Of a stretch of DNA of 64,000 nucleotides, positions 46,750 through 55,844 are shown in pieces. This stretch comes from Clostridioides difficile_D. Its GTDB lineage: Bacteria > Bacillota > Clostridia > Peptostreptococcales > Peptostreptococcaceae. Location: contig OX244046.1 in the NCBI GenBank assembly GCA_945861085.1, forward strand, positions 2,976,001-3,040,000, read 5' to 3'. A program made the position numbers and the translations under genes. The notes below the pieces were generated by a model, which saw only the letters and a program-made list of their open reading frames with translations, did not search any database and was not told where the DNA came from. Numbering within the stretch: position 1 is the first letter of the stretch; every line of letters starts with the position of its first letter.

Positions 46750-46861
46750 AAAATATAAATTTTTTAAAAAATATATTATATATACTTTTAATTGTATATA
46801 TAAATTGATGAATTTTCTTATAAACTATATCATTGTCTTTTTTTTGTAACTGAAACAAGTA

Positions 46862-46890
46862 TTGAATATATCTCAATACTTTAATATAAT
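46862..46890 (+). promoter_or_regulatory. Promoter of LCP copy 2
   Basis: TTGAAT (46862-46867) and TATAAT (46885-46890) are exactly 17 bases apart, about 54 bases before the start codon. Confidence 0.75.
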
Positions 46891-46943
46891 TAAGTGTATG
46901 CTATTAAAAAATATACAGGAAAAAGAAGAAAGAAGGGGTACTT

Positions 46944-47909
46944 TTGTCAAAATTAAAGAAATTTGTTATACTACTGGCTTTCTTGGTAGTAATATTCCCT
47001 ATAAGCGTATATGGATATTTTTATTATAAATTGTCTGCTATTCATGACTCTAGCATAAGTAGTGATTTATTAGATAACAATGACCATAAAAATGAAGATG
47101 GGATAATTAACATATTACTTATGGGAACAGATGCTAGACCAAATGAAGATTCTTCAAGGTCAGATGCTATGATGATACTTACTATTGATAACAAACACAA
47201 TGATATCAAACTTACATCATTAGCTCGTGATAGCTATGTAGACATCCCTGGTCATGGTAAACAAAAACTTACTCATGCTTATGCTTATGGACAAGCTGAT
47301 TTATTAATACAAACAATTGAAGAGAACTTTAATATTGATATTCAGAATTATGCTTGTGTTAATTTCGAATCATTTATGTATATAATTGATGCTATTGGTG
47401 GTGTTGAAGTTACCATTGAAAAAGGAGAAATACGCGAATTAAATAAATTTATTCCTGAAACTTATGGCTGGAATAAAAGTGATGATAAAGGTAGCATACA
47501 ATACATTAAAAAATCTGGAGAACAAACTTTAAATGGATATCAAGCACTATCTTTTGCACGTATCAGACACAATGATACAGCTTTTGCTAGAGATGGCAGA
47601 CAAAGACAGATTATACAAGCTATAATCAAGAAAACAGAAACTTTACCTGTCACTAAGTATCCAAGTTTATTAGATGCTGTTCTTCCATATGTTAAAACTA
47701 ACATGAAACCTAATGCAATACTTTCTCTAGGGGCTCAAGTTTTAAAAATGGGTGACTTAAATATTAAGCAATTTGAATTCCCTATTGATGATGAAATTCA
47801 TAGTACAGGTGGTATATATGGAAAAGCTGGATGGGTTCTTAGATTTGACCCAGAAACTTTAGACATATTACATGATTTTATATTTAATGACATAGAATTT
47901 AAACAATAA
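46944..47909 (+). CDS. LytR-CpsA-Psr (LCP) family glycopolymer ligase, copy 2
   Basis: The protein has 321 residues and is highly similar to the preceding LCP protein along its length, so the two arose by tandem duplication. It has one N-terminal membrane helix and the LCP blocks LLMGTDARPNEDSSRSDAMM, TSLARDSYVDIPG, and FARIRHNDT. The start is TTG with AAGGGGTAC upstream. It has a separate promoter and terminator, so the two copies can be expressed independently. It probably attaches the PSII polymer whose genes lie about 3.5 kb further on. Confidence 0.93.
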   Translation: MSKLKKFVILLAFLVVIFPISVYGYFYYKLSAIHDSSISSDLLDNNDHKNEDGIINILLMGTDARPNEDSSRSDAMMILTIDNKHNDIKLTSLARDSYVDIPGHGKQKLTHAYAYGQADLLIQTIEENFNIDIQNYACVNFESFMYIIDAIGGVEVTIEKGEIRELNKFIPETYGWNKSDDKGSIQYIKKSGEQTLNGYQALSFARIRHNDTAFARDGRQRQIIQAIIKKTETLPVTKYPSLLDAVLPYVKTNMKPNAILSLGAQVLKMGDLNIKQFEFPIDDEIHSTGGIYGKAGWVLRFDPETLDILHDFIFNDIEFKQ

Positions 47910-47952
47910 AAATTTAACATAAGATTTGTTGAAAAGTATAAGATTAATTACT

Positions 47953-48030
47953 AAAAAAAGAACTATATTGCATAATTATTTTCAAGCTATCATGTACACT
48001 TGATTATAAAATGCATATAGTTCTTTTTTA
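47953..48030. terminator. Bidirectional terminator
   Basis: AAAAAAAGAACTATAT and ATATAGTTCTTTTTTAT pair, with an inner GCAT/ATGC extension. It separates LCP copy 2 from convergent cwp19. Confidence 0.85.
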
Positions 48031-48106
48031 TTTACTAATTTATCTCGATAATTCTCATTTTACTCTACATCCATAAAATATTTTATATCTTAAATTAACT
48101 TTTTTA

Positions 48107-50218
48107 TTACTTAACTAAGTTTAAGAAAATGTTTAATGCAGTTTGATTTATGCCATCTCCAGCTTCATATACTAGAGTCGTTTTCTTAGGCTCTAAAGCA
48201 GTTTTCTGAGCAGATGTTACACTATTTCCAAGCATAACTACTGGTGATTTTAATTTAGCTGCTAAAGGACCTGATGTTAATGCATCTACTAACTGGTTAC
48301 TTTTACTAACAAACATTGATGGATATTCAGCATTTGGATAGAATTTTTGTATTACTTTTCCATTTGTTTCTTCCCTATTTTCTCCAGCTATTCTATTTTT
48401 AGATACATCATTTGTAATAACCTTATCTAATTTATTTATTACTGAATCAGATATACTTAGGTTACCACCTATAAAATAAGCATCTTTTACTTTTAAGTCT
48501 GATATCCAATTATAAACTTCATCGCTTACATTATCTTTTGATACTAGTACGATTGGTTGCTTTTCTTCTCCTGCTTTTGAAGCTATAGAAAGAGAATCCG
48601 CTTCACCTGTACCACTTGTTATATATAGTTTTTCTACTGGATTAGTTTTTGTTAATTCTTTTGCTATCATTAGAGATGTACTATATCTATCTGAACCACC
48701 CACTCTATTTATTGATACATCTGATAGGGTGTCTTTTATCTCACTTTCAACTTTATCTCCAATAGAGTTATTTCCTCCAATTAGAACAACTTTACTTGGA
48801 TTAAGTCTTTTTATCTCATTCTTAGTAGATGTTGGTATATTATCTTTATTTACTAATAGTATAGGGGCATCATTTGCTGTAGCAAGTGGTGTTGATGTTA
48901 TACCATCAACTATAGAGTACCCATTTACTAGTACTACTGTATCTGAATTTTTAGCCCAACCTTTTTTACTTATTGCTACTGCTGTGTCATATCTTTCAGC
49001 ACCTCTTAATTTCTCCACTTTAACATTAGATGGTGGAGTAACTGGTTCTTCACTACTAGAATATAAACTCTTTAAATCATTTTGTATAGAAGTGCTATTT
49101 GCTATATCTTTAGCTGAGAAATACATACTACCTTTTATTTCACTATACTTTCTATTTAATGTTACTTGTTTTACTATTTCTTTTGCTATATTTTGTCCAC
49201 CATAACTTGATTGACCTTGCTTATATATACCTTGTCCTATGTATAAGTCTACGTTTGTTCCTTTTACTTCATTAGCCCACCATGCCACTAATTTAGAATA
49301 ATCTGCTGCTTTAAGACCAATTGGCCAGTAAAGTTGTGGAACTACATAATCAACTAATCCTTGTTTTATCCATGCTCTTGTATCTGCATATGTACCTACA
49401 TAACTTTCATTGCCTGATGTATCTGAACCTGTTGGGTCACTACTCTTATTTCTCCATATACCTGCTGGGCTTACACCAAATACAACATTAGGCTTTATAC
49501 TCTTTATAGACGCTTTTACATCTCTAAGTAAAGTATTTACATTTTCTCTTCTCCAATTGTCTTTATTTTGTCCATTTCCATATTTTTGATATGTAGCAGT
49601 ATCGTTGAAGCTTACTCCTGGATAGAAATAATCATCAAAATGAACTCCATCTATATCATAATTTTGAACTACCTCTGCTATACTATCCACTATGTACTTT
49701 CTAACTTCTGGTAAACCTGGGTCATAGTAATACTTATTTCCATGTTTAACTACCCAACTTGGATTTTTCTTTGCTGGATGGTTTGCTGGCAATTTATCTA
49801 TGCTCTCATCTGCCATAGTTATTCTATATGGATTAAACCATGCATGGAATTCCATTCCTCTTTTATGTGCTTCTTCTATTAAAAATGGTAATGGGTCATA
49901 TCCAGGGTCTTTACCTTGTGTACCTGTAAGATATTCAGACCATGGGTTTATATTTGATTTATATAAAGCATCTGATTTTGGTCTTACTTGAACCACTGCT
50001 GTATTTATTCCTACACTTTTTAATTTGTCCAATAAATCTGTGTATTCCTTTTTTTGCTTGGCTTCATTATTTTTAGTCTTAGGCCAGTCTATATTATAAA
50101 CTGTAGATATCCAAGCAGCTCTCATTTCCTTATCATTTGATGAATCAGCAAATGAACTAACACTACACATTGTAAGTGTCATTATCAATGATAATACTAA
50201 TATACTTATTTTTTTCAT
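48107..50218 (-). CDS. cwp19: Cell wall protein with GHL10 glycoside hydrolase-like domain and three CWB2 repeats
   Basis: The protein has 703 residues. A signal peptide ends near SSFADS. Residues about 30-375 form a GHL10 (DUF187) TIM barrel, with AAWISTVYNIDWP, FHAWFNPYR, DGVHFDDYFYP and VDYVVPQLYWPIG. Residues about 400-700 are three CWB2 repeats (LRGAERYDTA, NRVGGSDRYSTS, NRIAGENREETNGK) that bind PSII. Order and context match C. difficile Cwp19, reported to be a lytic transglycosylase that contributes to autolysis. The motif DGVHFDDYF holds the likely catalytic acids. Confidence 0.94.
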   Translation of the reverse strand: MKKISILVLSLIMTLTMCSVSSFADSSNDKEMRAAWISTVYNIDWPKTKNNEAKQKKEYTDLLDKLKSVGINTAVVQVRPKSDALYKSNINPWSEYLTGTQGKDPGYDPLPFLIEEAHKRGMEFHAWFNPYRITMADESIDKLPANHPAKKNPSWVVKHGNKYYYDPGLPEVRKYIVDSIAEVVQNYDIDGVHFDDYFYPGVSFNDTATYQKYGNGQNKDNWRRENVNTLLRDVKASIKSIKPNVVFGVSPAGIWRNKSSDPTGSDTSGNESYVGTYADTRAWIKQGLVDYVVPQLYWPIGLKAADYSKLVAWWANEVKGTNVDLYIGQGIYKQGQSSYGGQNIAKEIVKQVTLNRKYSEIKGSMYFSAKDIANSTSIQNDLKSLYSSSEEPVTPPSNVKVEKLRGAERYDTAVAISKKGWAKNSDTVVLVNGYSIVDGITSTPLATANDAPILLVNKDNIPTSTKNEIKRLNPSKVVLIGGNNSIGDKVESEIKDTLSDVSINRVGGSDRYSTSLMIAKELTKTNPVEKLYITSGTGEADSLSIASKAGEEKQPIVLVSKDNVSDEVYNWISDLKVKDAYFIGGNLSISDSVINKLDKVITNDVSKNRIAGENREETNGKVIQKFYPNAEYPSMFVSKSNQLVDALTSGPLAAKLKSPVVMLGNSVTSAQKTALEPKKTTLVYEAGDGINQTALNIFLNLVK

Positions 50219-50522
50219 TTCATCCCCCTTAATTTCTAAAATTTATTTTTTTCTACAATATACTCCTTACTAAGTATATCTAAAATTCATATTATCTGTC
50301 AAATATTGAATAATTTATTTAATATTTATATTTAATATTTGATTATAATACGAAATAATTTATTATAAAAAAAACAGCAAAGAAATTTATATTCTTTGCT
50401 GTTTTTATAACGTTCATCACTATTTTAATATTACTAAATTCTTAAATCTCTATGTAAAACATTAAATGTAATTATACATACTCAATGTTAATATTCAATC
50501 CTATGTAAATCAATATCTATTA
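50219..50522. other. Intergenic region upstream of cwp19
   Basis: This 304-base spacer is AT-rich. It holds the NlpC/P60 gene terminator (listed) and presumably the cwp19 promoter. No gene seen. Confidence 0.5.
50370..50406 (-). terminator. Terminator of the NlpC/P60 gene
   Basis: A perfect 15-base inverted repeat (50370-50384 with 50392-50406) is followed on the minus strand by a long T run. Confidence 0.9.
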
Positions 50523-51230
50523 TTATTGTAAAACACGTGTAGCAGTTATAAGTCTTCTTGCATAATTAGTTCCTGGAGCCATGCTAGTAACTTTTACTAC
50601 ATCTCCTGTTTGTGGTGAATGTATAAATTTAGAATTCCCTACATACAACCCAACATGATTTATTGAACCACCTGAACCAAAGAAAACTAAATCTCCTGGT
50701 TTTAATTCTGCTCTAGATACTTTCTTTCCTACTGTTGCTTGTGATCTTGATACTCTTGGTAAATTAACTCCTGCTCCATTTTTATAAACATAAGAAGTGA
50801 ATCCAGAACAATCAAAAGAGTTTGGTCCAGTTGCTCCCCATCTATATGGCTTACCTTGTTGCTTAAATGCTAAGTTTAAAACATTTTGTACCTTTGCGTC
50901 TACATTTCCACCTTGAATAGTTAAATAGTCTCCATTTACCCATCCTGTAACATTGTCAACAGTTTTTATTTTAATCCATCCATTTGAATGTAATTCTAAA
51001 ACTTCAACTTTGTCTCCTGTGTTTATCTTTCCTACTACTGCATCATTTGCACTAGCTCCGCTTCTTACATTTAAAAAATCACACTGGTCTACTGTTGCAC
51101 TCATAGGTGAATTAGTTAGCTCTGCTGCACTAGCTGTTATTGCTCCTGCTTCTACTGTGACAACTCCTGCTATTAACACCATAGCTATAAATTTTTTCAA
51201 TATATGTTTTTTATTTTTTATATTCATCAT
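50523..51230 (-). CDS. Secreted NlpC/P60 peptidoglycan endopeptidase with SH3 domain
   Basis: The protein has 235 residues. A signal peptide (about 1-36) is followed by one SH3 domain (about 45-105, NVRSGASANDAVVG to GWVNGDYL) and an NlpC/P60 domain (about 110-235). The catalytic cysteine is in FDCSGFTSY and the histidines are in INHVGLYVG and FIHSPQ. It cleaves stem peptides in the wall. The start codon at 51230 has only a weak GAG 5 bases upstream; a 7-codon ORF with a good ribosome binding site ends 12 bases before it. Three WalR-like boxes lie upstream of the promoter. Confidence 0.92.
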   Translation of the reverse strand: MMNIKNKKHILKKFIAMVLIAGVVTVEAGAITASAAELTNSPMSATVDQCDFLNVRSGASANDAVVGKINTGDKVEVLELHSNGWIKIKTVDNVTGWVNGDYLTIQGGNVDAKVQNVLNLAFKQQGKPYRWGATGPNSFDCSGFTSYVYKNGAGVNLPRVSRSQATVGKKVSRAELKPGDLVFFGSGGSINHVGLYVGNSKFIHSPQTGDVVKVTSMAPGTNYARRLITATRVLQ

Positions 51231-51242
51231 AATCTCAAATAC

Positions 51243-51266
51243 CTAATCCTTTCGAAAATTTAACAT
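51243..51266 (-). CDS. Possible 7-codon leader peptide upstream of the NlpC/P60 gene
   Basis: ATG at 51266 opens MLNFRKD and stops at 51243-51245. GAAGGA precedes it. It ends 12 bases before the NlpC/P60 start, which itself has a poor ribosome binding site, so it may couple translation. It could equally be chance. Confidence 0.35.
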   Translation of the reverse strand: MLNFRKD

Positions 51267-51297
51267 TTTGTTCCTTCGTTTCCAATTCCTAATTAAC

Positions 51298-51326
51298 ATT
51301 CTAACTTACATCAAAATAAATTGCAA
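51298..51326 (-). promoter_or_regulatory. Promoter of the NlpC/P60 gene
   Basis: On the minus strand TTGCAA (51321-51326) and TAGAAT (51298-51303) are 17 bases apart. The leader would be about 60 bases. Confidence 0.7.
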
Positions 51327-51329
51327 CCT

Positions 51330-51362
51330 TTTTTGTAATCTTTTTGTAATCTTTTTGTAATC
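51330..51362 (+). promoter_or_regulatory. Three tandem 11-bp repeats: WalR-like boxes overlapping CamA motifs
   Basis: TTTTTGTAATC occurs three times without gap (51330-51340, 51341-51351, 51352-51362). This gives TGTAAT half-sites at 51334, 51345 and 51356, spaced by 5 bases, which is the WalR consensus TGTWAH-N5-TGTWAH. The block ends 3 bases from the -35 element of a peptidoglycan hydrolase gene, the typical WalR target. Each repeat also contains TTTTTG, i.e. CAAAAA on the minus strand, the motif methylated by CamA. Confidence 0.75.
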
Positions 51363-51428
51363 TTTTGTTTCTTTTTCATATTTTATTGTTTATTTTTGCT
51401 CCCCCTGGTTACAATTTAGAAATATATT

Positions 51429-53342
51429 CTACTTTTCTTTAGTTATTGCAATTTCCTTGATATTAGCATCTTCTGGTTTAATGTAAGTTGGTACTAATTT
51501 TCTCATAACATCATCTATTTTTTCAATTTCTTCATTGTTAGTAATTTCTTTTAAAAGTTTTAAGTATTTTGTTATTTTTTCTCTATCAACATCTATTGGT
51601 CTACCAATAAAAATCTTTTTATGCTCTGTATCCAACAAACCTTCTTCTGACATAAGAAGTTCTTCATACAATTTTTCACCTGGTCTAAGACCAGAAAATT
51701 CAATTTTTATATCAACATCTGGTTCAAATCCACTGAATTTTATTAAATTTTTTGCTAAATCTAATATTTTTACAGGCTCTCCCATATCAAGCACAAATAT
51801 TTCTCCACCTTTAGCCATAGCCCCAGCCTGTATAACAAGCCCTACAGCCTCTGGTATTGTCATAAAATATCTAATTATATCTGGATGAGTAACTGTCACT
51901 GGTCCACCATCTTCAATTTGCTTCTTAAAAAGTGGAATTACACTTCCATTACTTCCAAGTACATTTCCAAACCTAACTGCAACAAATTCAGTCTGACTCT
52001 CATCATTCATTGTCTGTATAATCATTTCGGCTGCCCTTTTAGTAGCTCCCATTATATTAGTAGGGTTTACAGCCTTATCTGTAGATATAAGAACAAATTT
52101 TTTAGCTCTATATTTTGAAGACAGTCCAGCTATATTTAAAGTCCCAAATACATTATTCTTTATAGCCTCACCAGGGCTTGACTCCATAAGAGGAACATGT
52201 TTATGAGCTGCTGCATGGAATACTACTTCTGGTCTGTATTTGTTAAAAATTTCATCCATTCTTTTTTCTTCTCTTATTGATGCTATTACTGTCTTTAAAT
52301 CTAATTTATTTCTATATTTCCTAAGCAATTCTTGTTGTATTGAATAAGCATTGTTTTCATAATTATCAACTATAATAAGTTCTTTAGGACTAAATCCTGC
52401 AATCTGTCTACAAAGCTCTGAGCCAATTGAGCCTCCTCCTCCAGTTACTAAGATTACTTTTCCTTCAATATAATTACTTATCTCTCTTAGATTTGTTTTT
52501 ATAGTCTCTCTACCCAACAAGTCTTCTATTTCTACCTCTCTAATCTGTTTTATATCAACTTTTCCATCTATAATTTCGTAAATTCCTGGTATTGTCTTTA
52601 TTTTACAGTTAGTATTTTTACACATATCAATAATTTCTTTTTTTCTACGCTTTTCTATATTTGCTATTGAAAAGATTATTTCATCTATATTATATTTTTC
52701 AACTACATCTTTTATATTTGAGGTTGTCCCTACAATTTTTACATTATGAATTATTCTTCCAATTTTATTTTCATCATCATCAATTATAGCCACTGCTACT
52801 TTTTTAAGTTCTGGATTTCTTTTTAATTCCTGTATAACCATTTCTCCAGCATCTCCTGCCCCAATTATAAGGATATTTGAAACCTTGCCCCTAAAATATG
52901 TCTTATTCATCACTATTCTTATAGCTCTATAGGCTATTCTTGCACCACTTGTAAACATTATAATAAATATTGTATTTAGTACATAAAACATTATAGGATA
53001 ATCAAACCCTAATAATTTATTTATTATATAAGCTGGAATTAAATAAGCTAAAGTTGCTATAAAAATAGATATAATTTCTTCTTCTCCTGCATATCTCCAT
53101 AATGTGTTGTAGCACTTAAACAATCTAAATGACACTATATGAAGTACAATATATATACAAGCTGAAATTATTATATCATTAATAGTAAATACATTTAAAT
53201 TACCTGTCAAACTCAAAGACATTCGAAATGCTACTAGCACGCTACAAATATCTAGAATTAATAATGTTAATTGTCTAAATTTATATTTTTTAAAAAGCTT
53301 ATTAAAAAAGCTTTCTTTCTCTAAATCTATACTTTCTCGCAT
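51429..53342 (-). CDS. Nucleotide-sugar 4,6-dehydratase, FlaA1/CapD (WbpM-like) membrane type
   Basis: The start is set at 53342 (MRESIDLEKE) with GGAGGGCTTCTAGTT upstream. The protein has 637 residues. Four membrane helices (about 20-150) precede a first Rossmann region (GAGDAGEMVIQEL) and a second extended-SDR domain with VLVTGGGGSIGSELCRQI and STDKAVNPTNIMGATKR, where methionine replaces the usual Tyr of YxxxK as in WbpM/FlaA1. These enzymes dehydrate UDP-GlcNAc or epimerise it. It is the last gene of the glycopolymer operon. The gap upstream carries a structured element. Confidence 0.92.
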   Translation of the reverse strand: MRESIDLEKESFFNKLFKKYKFRQLTLLILDICSVLVAFRMSLSLTGNLNVFTINDIIISACIYIVLHIVSFRLFKCYNTLWRYAGEEEIISIFIATLAYLIPAYIINKLLGFDYPIMFYVLNTIFIIMFTSGARIAYRAIRIVMNKTYFRGKVSNILIIGAGDAGEMVIQELKRNPELKKVAVAIIDDDENKIGRIIHNVKIVGTTSNIKDVVEKYNIDEIIFSIANIEKRRKKEIIDMCKNTNCKIKTIPGIYEIIDGKVDIKQIREVEIEDLLGRETIKTNLREISNYIEGKVILVTGGGGSIGSELCRQIAGFSPKELIIVDNYENNAYSIQQELLRKYRNKLDLKTVIASIREEKRMDEIFNKYRPEVVFHAAAHKHVPLMESSPGEAIKNNVFGTLNIAGLSSKYRAKKFVLISTDKAVNPTNIMGATKRAAEMIIQTMNDESQTEFVAVRFGNVLGSNGSVIPLFKKQIEDGGPVTVTHPDIIRYFMTIPEAVGLVIQAGAMAKGGEIFVLDMGEPVKILDLAKNLIKFSGFEPDVDIKIEFSGLRPGEKLYEELLMSEEGLLDTEHKKIFIGRPIDVDREKITKYLKLLKEITNNEEIEKIDDVMRKLVPTYIKPEDANIKEIAITKEK

Positions 53343-53362
53343 AACTAGAAGCCCTCCATTAA

Positions 53363-53414
53363 ACAGCAAAAGCTACGCACCTAAGCATAGCCAACAACAT
53401 CTATCTTTTGCTGT
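53363..53414 (-). promoter_or_regulatory. Structured leader/intercistronic hairpin before the dehydratase gene
   Basis: ACAGCAAAAG (minus strand, top at 53414) pairs with CTTTTGCTGT (53363-53372), and within its loop GCTATGC pairs with GCGTAGC around TTAGGT. It lies between the glycosyltransferase stop and the dehydratase ribosome binding site. No T run follows on the minus strand, so it is not a plain terminator; on the plus strand a T run does follow but no plus-strand gene needs it. Confidence 0.55.
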
Positions 53415-53425
53415 ATTTTTTAATT

Positions 53426-54517
53426 TTATTTTTTATATTTATCCAATATAGAATCATAAATTTTCTCTATATCATTAAAGTTTAAATTAACTTCATAATT
53501 TTCTCTAACAAACTGACGACCTTTTTTACCCATACTAACTCTAAGTTCATCATTCTCCATTAGTTTTATTATAGCATTTTTTATTTCTTCTGCTTGTTTT
53601 GGTTCTACAATTAATCCAGTTTCATTTTCCCATACAGATTCTGGATGTCCACCTACATTTGTAACTATAACAGGTACTTCACACGCCTCTGATTCTATAG
53701 CTGCCACACCAAATCCTTCTCTCAAAGAAGGAAATACTGTTACATCAAAAGAATTGAACGTCTTACTGACATCATCTGGAGATATTCTTCCTAAGAACTG
53801 AACATCATCTTCTATACCTAATTCTTTAGTTAAATTTATTAGGTTGTCCATCTGACTTCCAGAACCACCTATTTTAAGAATTATTTTCTTATCTTTATAT
53901 TCATCTTTCAGCATCTTAAATGCTTGTATTAAATATTCAATTCCATATTTTTTTTCTAGACTCTTTATAATTCCTATTACAAAAGCATCTTCTTTTTCTA
54001 CTTCCATAGGCTTAAACCTATCCATATCTACTCCAAAAAAAGTTACATCTACATGCTTAGCTGTATATTTATTAGCCTCTTTAGCCATATCTCTACTATT
54101 TGAAAAAATATAGTCTGCTTTTCTAAAATTATGTTTTATAATTTGTTTTTGTATAAAACCATTATTAGGGAAATCATAAATATCAGTACCCCATACAGAA
54201 ATAATATATGGATGATACCCAAGTAGACTACCTATAAATCCATAACTACTTGCATATTGTGCATGCAATATATCTGGCTTTATTTCATTTACTAGTTTCT
54301 TTATTTGTCTTATTGAACCTAAGTATCCTGTTTTTTTAGAAATATTTTCATTTTTTAGTTCTTCTACATTAGAACCAAAATTATAAATCTTAATTCCTTC
54401 CATATGACCTCCATTTAAAGAGATTACATGAATGTCATATCCTTTATTTTTAAAAAAACTACACCATTTTAAAGTATGAGGATTTGACCCATCAGCTAAA
54501 TAACAAACAGTCTTCAT
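53426..54517 (-). CDS. GT4 family glycosyltransferase
   Basis: The protein has 363 residues in the GT-B fold. The N-terminal acceptor domain begins CYLADGSNPHTLKW, and the donor domain has ILKIGGSGSQMDNL, FLGRISPDDV and FPSLREGFGVAAIESEACEVPVI (the EX7E motif). It adds a sugar with retention, as needed for alpha-Man, alpha-Glc or alpha-GalNAc linkages. AGGAAGGTAAATATT precedes the ATG. It lies 5 bases after the UDP-glucose dehydrogenase gene. Confidence 0.93.
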   Translation of the reverse strand: MKTVCYLADGSNPHTLKWCSFFKNKGYDIHVISLNGGHMEGIKIYNFGSNVEELKNENISKKTGYLGSIRQIKKLVNEIKPDILHAQYASSYGFIGSLLGYHPYIISVWGTDIYDFPNNGFIQKQIIKHNFRKADYIFSNSRDMAKEANKYTAKHVDVTFFGVDMDRFKPMEVEKEDAFVIGIIKSLEKKYGIEYLIQAFKMLKDEYKDKKIILKIGGSGSQMDNLINLTKELGIEDDVQFLGRISPDDVSKTFNSFDVTVFPSLREGFGVAAIESEACEVPVIVTNVGGHPESVWENETGLIVEPKQAEEIKNAIIKLMENDELRVSMGKKGRQFVRENYEVNLNFNDIEKIYDSILDKYKK

Positions 54518-54522
54518 AATAT

Positions 54523-55818
54523 TTACCTTCCTATCGAATAATACTCAATCCCTAGTTCTTCCATATCTTTAACTTTATAACAATTTCTTCCATCAAGAAC
54601 TAAAGGATTTTTCATCTTTTCCTTATACTTATGTATATCATAATTTAACACATCTTTCCATTCAGTCATTATAAAACATATCTCTGCATCTTCTATAGCA
54701 TCATCTACAGAATCAGCATAGAGTATAGAATCACCAAATATTTTCTTAGTATTACTCACACCAATTGGGTCGTATACTGTCACTCTTGCTCCTCTTTCAA
54801 GCAAATATTTTATATTTGGTATAGATGGAGCTTCTCTTATATCATCAGTGTCTGGTTTAAAAGTCAAACCTAAAACAGCAACTTTCATATCTTGAAAACT
54901 CTCTACTAGTTTAGATGCCTTTCTAACTAATTTAAGTTTTTGGCTTTCATTAACTTCTATTGCAGCTTTTACTGTTTTTAATTCATATCCATTATGTTCA
55001 GATAGCCAGTGAAGAGCTTTTGTATCTTTTGGAAAGCAAGAACCACCATATCCTATTCCCGCCTTTAAAAACTTACTTCCTATTCGATCATCATAACTCA
55101 TTCCTAAAGCTACATCTTCTACATTAGCCCCAGCTATTTCACAAAGATTTGCAATATCATTCATAAAAGATATTTTAAGCGCCAAGAAGTTATTTGATGC
55201 GTATTTTATCATTTCAGCACTATTTCTATTTGTAACTATTATAGGTTGATTAAAATGTTCATAAATTTGATGTAATATATCTCTAGCCCATTCACTTTCT
55301 ACACCTATAACGATTCTTGAAGCATGTAAAGTATCTTTTACTGCTGTTCCTTGTGATAAAAACTCTGGATTAGATGCAAGTTCTACTTTTACATCATTTT
55401 TTAAATTCTTATTTATATAACATTCTATTTCTTCATTTGTACCAATTGGTACTGTAGATTTTATTACAACTAGAGTATCTTTTGTTATAGTTTCAGCTAT
55501 TTGCTTTGCAACAGCCTTTATATAATCTAAATTAGCTGAACCATCACTTCTCTCTGGAGTACCTACAGCTATTAATATTACATCTGCATCTTCATAAGCT
55601 TTTTTATAATCAGTAGTGTAATCTATTCTTCCTCTATTGTAATTTTTAACCATAAGTTCTTCTAGGCCTTCTTCATATATAGGAGCTATTCCAAGCTTCA
55701 TTGATTTAACTTTTTGTTCATCTACATCAACACAGACTACATTTTCATTACCTACCTCTGCTAGACAAACACCTGTAACCAACCCTACATATCCAGTCCC
55801 AGCTATAGCTATCTTCAT
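54523..55818 (-). CDS. UDP-glucose 6-dehydrogenase
   Basis: ATG at 55818 is chosen because GGAGGTAAAAATA precedes it. The protein has 431 residues. The NAD site is IAGTGYVGLVTG, the catalytic cysteine is in GIGYGGSCFPKDT, and the C-terminal UDP-binding domain has GLTFKPDTDDIREAPS. It oxidises UDP-glucose to UDP-glucuronate with two NAD+. This fits a uronic acid in the polymer or a role for UDP-GlcA elsewhere; PSII as published contains none. Homologues are named tuaD, rkpK or ugd. Confidence 0.95.
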   Translation of the reverse strand: MKIAIAGTGYVGLVTGVCLAEVGNENVVCVDVDEQKVKSMKLGIAPIYEEGLEELMVKNYNRGRIDYTTDYKKAYEDADVILIAVGTPERSDGSANLDYIKAVAKQIAETITKDTLVVIKSTVPIGTNEEIECYINKNLKNDVKVELASNPEFLSQGTAVKDTLHASRIVIGVESEWARDILHQIYEHFNQPIIVTNRNSAEMIKYASNNFLALKISFMNDIANLCEIAGANVEDVALGMSYDDRIGSKFLKAGIGYGGSCFPKDTKALHWLSEHNGYELKTVKAAIEVNESQKLKLVRKASKLVESFQDMKVAVLGLTFKPDTDDIREAPSIPNIKYLLERGARVTVYDPIGVSNTKKIFGDSILYADSVDDAIEDAEICFIMTEWKDVLNYDIHKYKEKMKNPLVLDGRNCYKVKDMEELGIEYYSIGR

Positions 55819-55844
55819 TATTTTTACCTCCAAGTATATAAAAC

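Noticed and set aside
53343..53369. Longer start for the dehydratase gene
   Set aside because: GGAGGG lies inside the extension and points to the ATG at 53342.
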